NCBI GenBank assembly: GCA_016630905.1
Contig: WBMQ01000010.1
Coordinates: forward strand, 1,178,001 to 1,242,000
Direction: 5' to 3'
Source of the DNA: Capillidium heterosporum
Taxonomy: Eukaryota; Entomophthoromycota; Entomophthoromycetes; Entomophthorales; Capillidiaceae
DNA length: 64,000 bases
The first letter of the stretch is position 1. Every line of letters begins with the position of its first letter. The notes beneath the pieces are model-generated. The model was given only the letters and a program-made list of their open reading frames with translations, ran no database searches and was not told where the DNA came from. The position numbers were made by a program, and so were the translations under genes. Positions 32,024 to 41,978 of this stretch are shown here, one piece after another.

Positions 32024-32410
32024 TTAAGCTTCCAGTTTTTCCAACTCCTGGTCATCAAGCTTAGCATCTTCGAAATCAGGTGATGGAGCACTAGGTTGGG
32101 AAGCTTTATTTCCTGGTTCTCCAAACTTGATGTTGCCCGGTAAGATAGGTATACCGAGCAAATCAATCTGGATGTTGGTGAAGCTACCACCTATCAAGTC
32201 GACATTCTGCTCCAAAGCTTCCCGCTTCTTGCGATCTAACTCAGCTTCGTCCTGCTTACGCTTCTCTCTTTCCAATTTCTTACCGACCTTGGCTTCAGAG
32301 TCGGCTGGTACACTTCTACGGCCGAGTTGGTTTGGGGTATTTGGCACCGTCAGAGATATGGTTGTGCTGATTGTACCTAATATTATATATAGGGTTGGGT
32401 TCATCTTCAT
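32024..32410 (-). CDS. Secreted charged precursor with internal motif
   Basis: 128 residues, one exon. Signal peptide to about residue 21, then LGRR (dibasic), a strongly charged helical segment (KKLEREKRKQDEAELDRKKR, possible coiled coil), then the hydrophobic block FTNIQIDLLGIPILPGN. An additional Pro/Asp/Glu-rich tail of about 35 residues follows. The block fits the family motif (F-x-N-x-Q-I-D-L-L-G) but is internal here rather than C-terminal, which could mean that the tail is removed or that this member has been extended. The minus-strand ATG at 32410 is followed by a second Met at codon 3. Function unknown. Confidence 0.68.
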   Translation of the reverse strand: MKMNPTLYIILGTISTTISLTVPNTPNQLGRRSVPADSEAKVGKKLEREKRKQDEAELDRKKREALEQNVDLIGGSFTNIQIDLLGIPILPGNIKFGEPGNKASQPSAPSPDFEDAKLDDQELEKLEA

Positions 32411-32972
32411 CTTTATTTTTTGTTATTGGAGCTATTAGCTGGTGAAATTTATTTGGGACTATGTTATATAGTTTGAAGTTTTTGGCTTTTGTAAGTTGTT
32501 AGATCTTCGTAACTTGGGCTCCGTTATTTTTGTCAAAGGAGTACAATTATTTATCTCCGGGGTTTCTAGGGTGTAACAAATGGATGTCACTGCTACTTGA
32601 ATCATAGTACCCATTTACAGCTTTTTGTTTTTAATCATTTGTATTGACAGATAGGCAAACTGGAACATAGCTCATCTAAATATTTGATTATTTTAAATAT
32701 TACTACTTTGTTTATTAAAACAAGCAACCTACTTAACGAAAACTCTATCAAGGAAGAGTTCAAATTATGTATCAGTTAAATGTGAAAATTTCAAGTGTAT
32801 ACAAACTCAGCAATACAATCACAAATACGAACTACCGTTAATGTTCTAGGAACATAATTCAGCCCTACAACAAACTGTAGATCAAACTTGAAAAGGAACT
32901 ATACAACAAAGATACTAGTTAAATAAAAGGATACAGGCAGCAAAGCATTGTTTACTCTTAAACTTCAAGCCG
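32411..32972. other. Divergent promoter region
   Basis: Between the minus gene at 32024 and the plus gene at 32973; TATATAG near 32465-32471. No gene seen. Confidence 0.4.
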
Positions 32973-33281
32973 ATGTATCGCCTAATAATTTCAAGTCTCT
33001 ACTTAATCACTTTGGTTGTTACCCTTCCAACGGATCCTTCGGCGTCTACTTCTATCAAATTTGAACGGAGGATGGAAATGGCCAAGGAAGGTGGTACTAA
33101 CAGCCTATTGAGACGCTCTGATAACCGTGGATCTAGCCCCAATTCGGAGGATGACCAGCTCTACGACGGATGGACCGGAAGTAAACAGAAGCATGAGGTT
33201 GGTTTGGTCAATGGGGTGTTCAACGATGTCGAAGTTGAGGCCTTGTCTGATGCTGACCTCTACTCAGTTATCAATGGATAA
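32973..33281 (+). CDS. Small secreted precursor
   Basis: 102 residues, one exon. Signal peptide MYRLIISSLYLITLVVT, then FERR at about residues 30-33 and LLRR at about 47-50 as dibasic sites. An acidic Ser/Asn/Asp linker leads to the C-terminal block HEVGLVNGVFNDVEVEALSD. The G-V-F-N-D-V-E-V-E-A-L string belongs with GVLEAIEVGAF (6166 gene) and EVLQDVNVSAF (25629 gene), a second flavour of the family's C-terminus. No cysteine; no known domain. Confidence 0.72.
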   Translation: MYRLIISSLYLITLVVTLPTDPSASTSIKFERRMEMAKEGGTNSLLRRSDNRGSSPNSEDDQLYDGWTGSKQKHEVGLVNGVFNDVEVEALSDADLYSVING

Positions 33282-33750
33282 CTTAGCATATATATTTTAA
33301 TTAAAACTTGCATTATTTTTATATCTCCAACTACATCTTTGTTTAGTTTCTCGATCCAATACCTACCTTTATTTTGGTACTTCCTTTAAATGAAATAAAA
33401 ACTTTTACTACATCGTGCATATATTAAATATAAAATTCGTATATATCCAAGAAATACTTTTTATAAAATACATTTAGAATTTTATTTTGACTCTTGTATA
33501 GGATTTTCAATACTTTTGCTACAATGTAAGGATCGATTTCTGTGCCAATCCGAGGGTAAAAATAATGTCTTATTCTACTCTAACCAATGCTAATTCGCCT
33601 TAATGGCTTATACCGTTTAATCATATGGTTCTTGTTAATATGTATAAAATGATAGTATAACAATAGCTGCATGAATTTTTTATATATAAAAGTAGCATTG
33701 TGCGCTAGATATGGATATAATAATGCAATGAGAATTTATTAATAAGAAAG
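33282..33750. other. Intergenic between convergent secreted genes
   Basis: AT-rich 3' flanks; nothing recognised. Confidence 0.4.
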
Positions 33751-33990
33751 TTAAACGGTATCACCGGGCATGAGTACACCGATGGATTCATCAGCACCAC
33801 CTAGGAGATTGACCTGAGTATCACCGACCGAATCGTGCATTATAGCAGCTTGGTGCGAAGTCTTTGGGATATCTCGAGCCCTACGCTTTAATTTGTGATT
33901 CTGCTGGGCTATTTCCAACGGGTTATAAATAGCTATACCGATTACACTCACTATTAAGTTTGCCAGCACCAGTATAGTTTGAGATTTCAT
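33751..33990 (-). CDS. Small secreted precursor
   Basis: 79 residues, one exon. Signal peptide about residues 1-19 (MKSQTILVLANLIVSVIGI), pro-segment with NHKLKRRAR (dibasic), then a putative mature peptide containing AAIMHDSVGDTQVNLLGG and a short acidic end. H-D-S-V-G-D-T-Q-V-N-L-L-G matches F-Q-D-S-V-Q-N-L-Q-V-G-L-I-G (30034) and N-H-S-V-R-T-N-Q-F-N-L-L-G (28890). The short length and position of the motif right after the dibasic site are typical for the family. Function unknown. Confidence 0.72.
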   Translation of the reverse strand: MKSQTILVLANLIVSVIGIAIYNPLEIAQQNHKLKRRARDIPKTSHQAAIMHDSVGDTQVNLLGGADESIGVLMPGDTV

Positions 33991-34641
33991 GCTTCTGGAT
34001 GATATTGAAAAATTAGGGACTTCTTTTGGAGGGTATAACCATATTCAATACTTTTTATATTGCTCTGGTGGTTAAGGAAATTAAATGGATTACCATTTAA
34101 AACTTGAATATTGTTTTGATGCTCGGCTGTTGAAGCGGTACTTTTTGAATTTTCATAGTATATTTGTTACGGTCTTGCAACAGCTATAGGTATACTTTAT
34201 AGAGTATTTTCATTAGATACTTAGGCCATCGCCAATTTCAATCCAATCGCTTTCAATGATATCTTAAATAGAGGTAAATGCTTGGATACATTAAAAGTGC
34301 TATTTCGATAAATCACAATATTTGGCGATTTACATTTTTCCGTTATAATCTAAAGAATTATAGTTGAAATTTGCTTATCAAACTTTACCATCAAAACCTT
34401 ATACTTAATGTAGAAGCGTTGGTTTACTACTTAACTATTGAAAAGCAGTTGTATTTTTTAAATATATGAAACTTTTGTAACAAAGGATATTATACTTTAC
34501 ATTCAACAGTAACAAAAGAGTAAACTATCGATTCTAAAACTCAAATTGTTTGGTCGCTCAATAGCACTGATTATATCAAGTATATATATACGTACATTGA
34601 CCTACAACACTAAAAGATATCCAACCTAGAGCCAAACTAAA
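33991..34641. other. Divergent promoter region
   Basis: Shared upstream region of the minus gene at 33751 and the plus gene at 34642. A TATA candidate AGTATATATATACG at 34579-34592 is about 55 bases before the plus ATG. No gene seen. Confidence 0.42.
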
Positions 34642-35133
34642 ATGAAGTTTTTACTACCTACATTAATTAGCATCCTAACCGTCAGCGCCCTAAGTGGTAC
34701 AACCCCCAAATTGATGCGACGTCAGAACCAAGCTCCGACAGCACCATCAGCAGCCCCAACCGTAATTCCAAACGCAGCTCCTGATACCTCCACCACTCAA
34801 GTGGTAACCAATGCCAAAGGGCAGAAGGAGGTCATAACGCGATCCTCTAAAAATACTGTTACTATCGATGACGAGATTGAAAAGCTGGAGGCCGAAGAGC
34901 AGGCTAGAAAACGTAAGCTACAAGAAGGCGGAAGTGGCAACGGTGGGGATGAAAATTCCAGATCCAAGAAGAATGGTAAGAAGAGTAGCTCCCGCAGTGA
35001 CGAAGACGTCACAAAGGGTAGTAAACCCAACGCCGGGTTTGAAAACCAGATCCAAGGAGGTCTATTTGAGGATTCAGTTTCCAACGCTCAAATCGGTTTC
35101 CTCAACTTGGGTGCTGTCAATGCATTCAACTAA
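34642..35133 (+). CDS. Secreted charged, Ala/Pro/Thr-rich precursor (linker subfamily)
   Basis: 163 residues, one exon. Signal peptide MKFLLPTLISILTVSALSG, then LMRRQNQAPTAPSAAPTV, a dibasic site followed by a Pro/Ala-rich start as in the 25629 gene (MRRQNAPATPPK). A Thr/Lys/Glu block (TTQVVTNAKGQKEVITRSS) is followed by an acidic helix IEKLEAEEQARKRK, a Gly/Ser/Lys-rich spacer, and the C-terminal block GGLFEDSVSNAQIGFLNLG. The last block is nearly the same as in the 66-residue precursor at 30034. Antisense and frame-shifted frames at 34797-35155 are shadows. Function unknown. Confidence 0.74.
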   Translation: MKFLLPTLISILTVSALSGTTPKLMRRQNQAPTAPSAAPTVIPNAAPDTSTTQVVTNAKGQKEVITRSSKNTVTIDDEIEKLEAEEQARKRKLQEGGSGNGGDENSRSKKNGKKSSSRSDEDVTKGSKPNAGFENQIQGGLFEDSVSNAQIGFLNLGAVNAFN

Positions 35134-35465
35134 CTATATGTATTTAATAAACTAGAGCATTACATATATACTATAAACTTTTTAACTTTACAATGCAGTT
35201 TCTAGATATCAAATAGCTTTATAATTTAAAAAAGCACTATAGCCTATATATCAACTGCCTTACATAAAGTAATAAACTTTTATCTAGAAATATATTCTTA
35301 TATATGAAAGATATTAGCTAAATATTGAATCTATTACGATAGTTAGTATAGGAATATTGTAAAAATTGGCGTCAAAAGGCCTTTGAAATGACTCCATTTG
35401 AAATCTAGACTTTTACAAGCTTCTTTAGATGATGTCAGTAAAGAAGTTTACAACCCATCTCAAGA
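35134..35465. other. Intergenic, end of the secreted cluster
   Basis: 3' flank of the last precursor and promoter of the rhodanese gene; no feature recognised. Confidence 0.4.
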
Positions 35466-35942
35466 ATGTCCGAAACACTTATCCCACTCAAAGAAGTCGT
35501 ACCCCAAGAGCTCGTCGAACTGTTACACACAGAAGGCTCCAAGTAACTCTATTTTTTCGACATATTTTAACACAATTAGAGTTAAAGTTATCGATGTCCG
35601 CGATGCCGACTTTATTGTAAATTTATAAATTTCGTTTTATACTAACATTTGTAGGGAGGGAACATAAAAGGCTGTATAAATTTCCCATCTAAAAAGTTTG
35701 ATACTGCTAGTTATAAGGAGTTGATAGGAAAGTTGGAACCTAATACAAAACTGGTATTTCATTGCGTATCGAGTGGCGGTAGAGGTCCACGTTGCGCTCG
35801 AAAATTTATCGAACTGGATGCTGAGAATGAAGAACAGGGTTTGGATGTTTATTTGTTGAAAGGTGGGTTTAAAGCGTTCCAGAAAGAGTACAAGTCGGAC
35901 CCTAACCTTGTTGAAAATTTTGATCAAGAAAAGTATGAATAA
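35466..35942 (+). CDS. CDC25-like rhodanese phosphatase (Ibp1/Ych1 type), 3 exons
   Basis: A small single-domain rhodanese-fold phosphatase of 133 residues. Exons are 35466-35542, 35580-35616 and 35655-35942; both introns begin GTAA and end TAG and keep the frame. The domain starts with VKVIDVRDADF, as in CDC25/rhodanese proteins, continues with GGNIKGCINFPS, and has the active-site loop HCVSSGGRGPRCA, in which Cys-x5-Arg (C-VSSGG-R) is the phosphatase/arsenate-reductase signature. A C-terminal segment VYLLKGGFKAFQKEY closes the fold. Close relatives are fungal Ych1/Ibp1 and plant Cdc25/Acr2-like proteins, which dephosphorylate small or protein substrates or reduce arsenate. The exact substrate is not inferable. 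The start Met was chosen because upstream codons in frame are AT-rich and not protein-like. Confidence 0.88.
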
Positions 35943-37590
35943 AGCGTATCTGTCAAGTAACTTTTATAGCTTTTGTTTGTTAGGTGAAAGTCAACGAGCT
36001 TACTGGTTTACTTTTACTCTATAATACTAGTAACTTAGCTTTTGACGTCTTTTGATATAATGAATAAGAGTAAATTACAATTTACTAACGAAAGTTTATC
36101 TAGTTTTTTGAGAGTTTGGAAATATACTAAAATAGACCCTATATCACCCAATTCTACTTTCTAGCCAATTTACTTAAAAGCTGCTGTCTGGGTTTTCTAT
36201 GGATAGCAACCTTAGATATAACGTGCTTATTTTGAAATAAAATGGTAAGCAATTTTTAAATTTTGGGCTTGGATGTAAGTAGTAAATGCTCGTAACCAAA
36301 CATCAAATTGGAGTCGTCAAATCTATTTATCTGCATTGATAACCTTTAGTCTGGCTCTTATAGTACCATTATCTTATTTAGCTTTTATTATATTTCAATA
36401 GTGCTATGTAGAAGGGAGAGATAGTCTACAAATATACGTATACTGCTCTCGGACATTAAGCTGTCAATACTGCTCGGTTGGATATTGATTTTACCACTAT
36501 AGTTAATCGACTTGAAAGGTACTTAAGCCTGTACGGCTTAGTACAACTAAGTAGATTCGAAGTAAATTTAAATACCTTATAACTTATTGAAACTGTTGAT
36601 GATTCAACTAAAGGCTTTAACTATCCAATTTTTATTAGTCAATTTGAAGCTAAGAATGTAAAAGTTAGATGGAATGTAAATAAGAGACTTACTTTATACA
36701 TTACCTTTTATATATGCTATTTTCCAGTAAAGCTAAAAGGTAAAGAATATATAAACAACAAGGTACGATAGCCTTGAAAGCCTTCTATTTTATATAAACA
36801 CTAGTTCTGAGCCATTTAATGTCTATGGCAGTTTATCGTTAGTTTAGTATTCCACTTTAACAAGCCTTTCGTTACTATTTGAAAAAACTAACTAAACTAG
36901 CATGTAAATTTGAAAGTTGTTTTATTTCTACTAGTAATAGCTTTAAGGTCTTCCTTATTTTTTGTAGTTGAAATTTGAGCTTCGGAGCTAGGTGAACTAT
37001 ATACATCGGCTTTTATTAGATTTCTATTTAAATTTTTATAAATTCTAATTATTTTTTTGATTATTAGTGACCATTTTAGTACCATTAAATTTTGTATAAT
37101 TTCTATATCATCAGTTTACTTTAGCTACTATTAATGATATTATTCACAGCCATAGCTGTCCACCTCCTTCATCGACTGAAAGTTGTAAATAGAATGGCAT
37201 ACCATTTTTATTTCTCCTGTTGAGCCTGTCCCAAGATCTTTATCAAGTTTCAATTGTTGACAAATCGCCGTTTTGAATGGTAAACTTCAACTTGAACCCC
37301 TATCAGCTTTTCTAAAGCTATATGTCATCATAAAAGTTGAAATGTATGAAGCTTCATATAGCTCTTTGTATATTTAAAAGGAATTTCGGTTGATCCTACA
37401 GTTGAAAGGTGTAGCCGATGGTAAACTCCAGAGGTATATGATTTAGTTTATATTTCCAAAGAACTCAACGTAGTAAGGAAAAGTATATTAACTTCTAAAT
37501 CACTATAAAATACCTATACAGATTGAATTTACAAATAATAGTATACGATGAAAAGGACTATATGCCTTTTTATTAAATTAATATGTTAAA
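35943..37590. other. 1.65-kb intergenic region
   Basis: AT-rich; a 62-codon minus-strand frame (36897-37085) is not convincing. No RNA gene or repeat recognised. Confidence 0.45.
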
Positions 37591-40125
37591 TTAAAAAACT
37601 CTCTTGACAAGATTCTTCAACCTCCTAAACAGACCCAACTTCTTAGCTTTCGTCCTATTCGACTTAGTAATCTGAACGGGAATGGAATCCACTTTTATAT
37701 TTTGAGCATTAGGTTCCTCTTCAGTTAAAGTACGGGATTCTTCAACTTTAAGTGGCTCACCCTGTAAGAACTTTAAAATATCCTCCCTATTGCCAAAGTA
37801 TCGCGCATACAATTTAGAGTAGTTTTCTTGGGAAATATCGATTTGTCGGTTGAAGGTCAAGTAGCTAGAAGTTGGCGTACAGTTGACTTGGGTTTCTGAA
37901 TCAGAAATGGGATCTTCTTTCAACTTGGCATTGAGGGCAATTTTGAGCTCTTGGAACAATAGGTTGAAGTGATTGATTTCAGAGGACTTACTGTCGAGTT
38001 GAGCTTGTAGAAGGTTGATGGTATCATTGAGTTGCTGGATCTGGGATTCTTGGTTTAATGCTAACTTGTGGGCTTCGCCGTAGGCTTCGTGCATGTTCTG
38101 AAGTTTACCTTTAAGCTGATCAATCTCATGCTGCAAATTTGAATTTTTGTCACGTTGTTCTGCCAGTGCTGATTTGCAGGTAATAAATTCAGAATGTACT
38201 TCAGCCGTCGATTCCAACAAACTATCGTACTTGTGTTGTATTTTTGATATCTCGTGGACATGTTCGGTTCGCAATTGGTTGAGTTGGGATTGGTTGTCAA
38301 CGTTCAATGTTACACTATGCACCAATTCCTTTTGCGAGGTGGAGTAGGAAGATTTCAGTTGGGCTATCTCGGCATCTTTCGACAAGACATCCGCTTGTAG
38401 TTGACTTACCCCATCTTTAATGATCTGGATGTTGATCGACCTCAACTTCTCGTTTTCAAGGATGTCGTCAAACTTGGTAGGGTCTGGATGGTCCTTCTCC
38501 AGATCAAGGTCCTGAATGAAAACTGACCTTAACTCTTCGATGTCGCTGATATCAACCAACTTGGTATGATCCTGGTGGGCCTTCTCTAAATCTTGCTTCA
38601 ATTTGCTCACTTGATAGTTAAGCTCATTGTTGGAGTCGGTTAATTTGCTGATAACTTCCTGAGATTTATCTAGACCCGGGTCTTTGAACAGGTCGGGTTG
38701 AATCGGAAACTGGGGCGAATCGTCCAAGTAACTGGGTCCTTCGTTAAAAAGTTTGCCATTAAGTATATGCGAGGTGAGTACCGACGCCGTATCAGAGTCG
38801 GAAGCGTTGTTGTCGGACAGAAAGTCCCCATAACTGGAGACACTTCGGATGGATCGGCTGAAGGCACTACTCTGTTGGAAGCTCCTATATGAACCGGCGT
38901 GGAAATCTCTTGGAGAGCTGCTTAGCATCTGTGAGATACTTTGATCCTTCTCTGAAAACCTATGTTGGAACAGCTGGCTTCGAGTCTGAGACCTGTGTTC
39001 CTTACCGTTGAGGCTATACTTGCTAAAGCTTCTATTCTTGGGAGTATACTTGATTTTAACGCGACCGAAGGTAGAGGCAAGCTTCAAGGTATCGAGGGAT
39101 TCTTGAACGTCCTGATTTGAAAGGGGAGAGGCAAGCCAGCATCAAAGTATTACAGTTGCCGCTAAACGAATCTTTAAGCCTCCGGGTAAGCTTGGAATCG
39201 CGGTAAGGAATGTATTTGTTAGGGTTATCGGCAAGTGCATCTATCAACTTATGTAGGGCTATAAAGCTAAGGTTACTCTGAACTTTCTGCTTACTATTGT
39301 TTGTAGTAAGGTCGTGCTTTGGAACCCACTTGCCCCCAAGAATGGCAAAACAGTAGTTGGTACCTGAAAAATGTCTTTGACCGTTCGGATAAGTAACCTG
39401 TCTCTTAAGAACTCCAGAAATGAAGATGTGAGTGTGAGATGAGTCGTCGCTGTCAGCTTTAAGCCTTGCTTCATGAGCTCTCGAACCTTTCCTTAGAAGA
39501 TTATGAGCCTCTTTGATAGAACTTACGGTAAATTCAACGCCCTTGAACAGAGGGTCTGCCTTTAGCCTGTTGATGGAGTTCTTCGAGTTACTAAGGTAGT
39601 CGACATCCTTGACTTCATCGGACCCAATCATAGATACGGTTAATTCCAATTCTTCACAGTCGGCACTGCTATTTATATATTTAAAGATCTGGTCGAAAAA
39701 TCTATGCATAATACTAGCTGAGACTTCGGAAGATGTAGCTATATCGCCCAAAACACACTTTGCTGCGATATCGTGCTTGCCAATAGAGAAAACAGTCATG
39801 TTGTGACCAGTTACAAACAGGTCGACGGTTGGCTTCAGTTTCTGGTTGAAAAAGTTCTCATCACCAGTGTTCAAATCGTAAATGTTGTTGAAAATATATT
39901 CTCTAGGGTTGTCGGCGATAGCTATCCTATCTCCACTAAACGTAATTGCTATATCTGAATCTACCTTTGCAAAATTGTCGATGCAACAAGCTGGTAATAA
40001 AGTTTTGAGTTAGTCAACTGAATAGAACTGACTTACGTACCTACGGTTACCGAATTCTCTGCGAACGTGGAAGAAGCTGTCGATCTATTAGTTAGACGAG
40101 ATGAGGTGGGTCTTGACATGGTCAT
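37591..40125 (-). pseudogene. Kinesin-like protein with degenerate motor, one frameshift
   Basis: Exon 1 40125-40041 (two in-frame ATGs, 40125 and 40119), intron 40040-39991, exon 2 39990-37591; about 827 residues if one extra T is discounted in the run at 39120-39122. The frame before it ends in ACLSP and the frame after it starts SNQDVQESLDTLKLAS, the usual end of a kinesin motor. The motor fold is recognisable from VTV at the start, GHNMTVFSIG in place of GYNGTxFAYG, SSHTH in place of SSRSH (switch I), and the well conserved HKLIDALADNPNKYIPYRDS and KLTRRLKDSFSGN. The P-loop GQTGSGKT has become GKHDIAAKC and switch II DLAGSE has become AILGGKW, so ATP hydrolysis is unlikely, as in Vik1/Cik1-type homology domains. 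A long coiled coil (about residues 440-680) and a basic tail LFRRLKNLVKRVF follow. The reading-frame break may be real or a sequence error. Confidence 0.8.
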
Positions 40126-41204
40126 ATACTAGTGGTGTAGATCGTTTGGATTGAATTAGTTTGGAAGCATATATACTCCTATAAATATGTACTAAAGTTG
40201 AAATTTGGATTTGAAAACGAAATGTAAAATTTTGTTTCCAAAGTTCCAAGCACTTTGATAAATCATTTCAAACAGATTCTGGAAAGGATAACGAAATATT
40301 GATCGCTCTTTCGGATAAACTAGAATTATTATTTATAATCAAATACTATTGGCTATCTGCACATCCCTTTTCTAATTAATTAATAAAATCTCCATTTAAA
40401 GGATAATCTTTTAAGTAATGTTGTAGATGAATAGGATATAGCGTCTGCAATGCATACTTATAGTAGCATCAAAAAGTACATGCTCCTTTCTAGATAGTAT
40501 ATGTTCAATATGTAATTGAGGATGACAATGAGTTATACGTACCTTAAATTTCAATAAGGAAAATTGAAATGGTAATAGATGGTGGATATGGAATCTAGAT
40601 ATCTGAATATTTAAATTTAGTTATATATCACTAATCTAGAAAGAAATAGCATGCTTAAATGGCCCTACAGTATATCTTTTATATTTAGTTGTTTTAAATT
40701 TTCATAGGTATACACTTGCTTTTTAGATTTTGATGTAAAAAGAACTAGCACTCTTTATTTTTTATTTATCTTGTGATTTACCTGCCAAAAGTCTTAAATG
40801 CGACTCTGTATTTGAGATGGCATAATCAAATTTACATACATGAAGAGTTGAAGTTGCGATTTATTGCTATTTCTATTATATATATTTATGTACGGATTTA
40901 TAGGCTTCATCAGTACCATTCTTTTATTTTGACCATTCAGTGAAATTATACATTTAGACATCAATGTAATAGCCAACTGGTTTCTAAAAAATCACTTGTG
41001 AACCTTTGATATATACTACTATTCTTCTATATAGATAATGAAGACGTTGAATTACAGCTCATTACATACTTACAAGCGAATTTGGTAATACTATATTGAA
41101 AACATATAAAATCAAAATATAGTGTATGAAATATCGATAGATCCTAATTGAAAATGCATTTATGCCGCCATAAATATACTTTGCAAACAAAAGTTTTATT
41201 TCAA
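40126..41204. other. Intergenic upstream of the kinesin-like gene
   Basis: AT-rich, includes the kinesin promoter (TATATACTCC near 40170) and the 3' flank of the trypsin gene. No gene recognised. Confidence 0.42.
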
Positions 41205-41978
41205 TTAAAGATTCTTGTTGATGAAATTCAAGTACTTGTACAGCCTAGTAAATACACCAGGGAACTCTGGTCTAGCACACCCATGGCCCCAAGAAGTAAC
41301 CCCAGCCAATACAACGTTTGTGCCGTTATTAATGAAGATAGGACCTCCCGAATCACCTTGGCAAGCATCTCTACCACCTTCAGGGTAACCGGCGCAGAAC
41401 ATAGCTGTCTTGTTGACAATTTTCTTGACCGATGCATAACTCTTTACGCAGCGGTCGACGTCGTAAGTTGGCAACTTGACTTCCATCAATTTGGCCGAGT
41501 TCGTACCACCTTGAGCAGTAACTCCCCACCCAACTGTAGTTAAAAGGATACCTTTAGATTCAGCGTACTTGCCGTCATCTAATATGACGTTGTAGCTAGG
41601 TAGCTTGAAGTCCCCATTGATCTTCCAAACGGAGATGTCGTTGAGGTCGAATTTGGAGTGGTCAAATTCGGGGTGCTTTACCCTTTTGACGATTTGGTAT
41701 CTAGTACCTTGCTCCTGCTGATCTGTCAAGCTTAAATCGTGGCGGTGTACAGCTGCTGTCCAGTCTTTGTCCTCGTAGATGACGCAGTGGGCTGCCGTCA
41801 AAATAGTGTTCTTGTTGACGATGGTACCGCCGCATAGGTGTCGGTTGTTAACATCCAAGGTGACCATGTGTGGGTACTTGAATTTGGGATCGACTTCATA
41901 CCCTCCAATGATACGGGGGTCAGAGATGAACTGGCCAGCTACTGTTGAGATGATAATTGCTAAAACTGCAAACTTCAT
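41205..41978 (-). CDS. Secreted trypsin-like serine protease (S1 family)
   Basis: 257 residues, one exon. Signal peptide about 1-17 (MKFAVLAIIISTVAGQF), a very short propeptide ISDPR, then the activation site R22-IIGG. The catalytic triad is His64 (TAAHC), Asp114 (NDISVWKI) and Ser210 (GDSGGP). The residue six before the catalytic Ser is Asp204 (DACQGDS), equal to chymotrypsin 189, which predicts cleavage after Arg/Lys. Cysteine pairs around His64, in the FCAGYPEGG region and near the C-terminus (HGCARPEFPGVFTRL) match the classical disulfides. All S1 landmarks are intact, so the enzyme should be active. Secreted trypsins are common in insect- and animal-associated fungi and rare in saprotrophic yeasts, which hints at host or protein-rich substrates. 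A TATA-like CATATATAGC lies near 42031-42040. Confidence 0.95.
   Translation of the reverse strand: MKFAVLAIIISTVAGQFISDPRIIGGYEVDPKFKYPHMVTLDVNNRHLCGGTIVNKNTILTAAHCVIYEDKDWTAAVHRHDLSLTDQQEQGTRYQIVKRVKHPEFDHSKFDLNDISVWKINGDFKLPSYNVILDDGKYAESKGILLTTVGWGVTAQGGTNSAKLMEVKLPTYDVDRCVKSYASVKKIVNKTAMFCAGYPEGGRDACQGDSGGPIFINNGTNVVLAGVTSWGHGCARPEFPGVFTRLYKYLNFINKNL

Noticed and set aside
30034-35133. Resemblance of QVG/QIG strings in the precursor ends to RHIM-type amyloid tetrads
   Set aside because: Only two of the twelve ends have Q-[VI]-G, the surrounding positions do not follow the RHIM pattern, and the proteins are predicted to be secreted.
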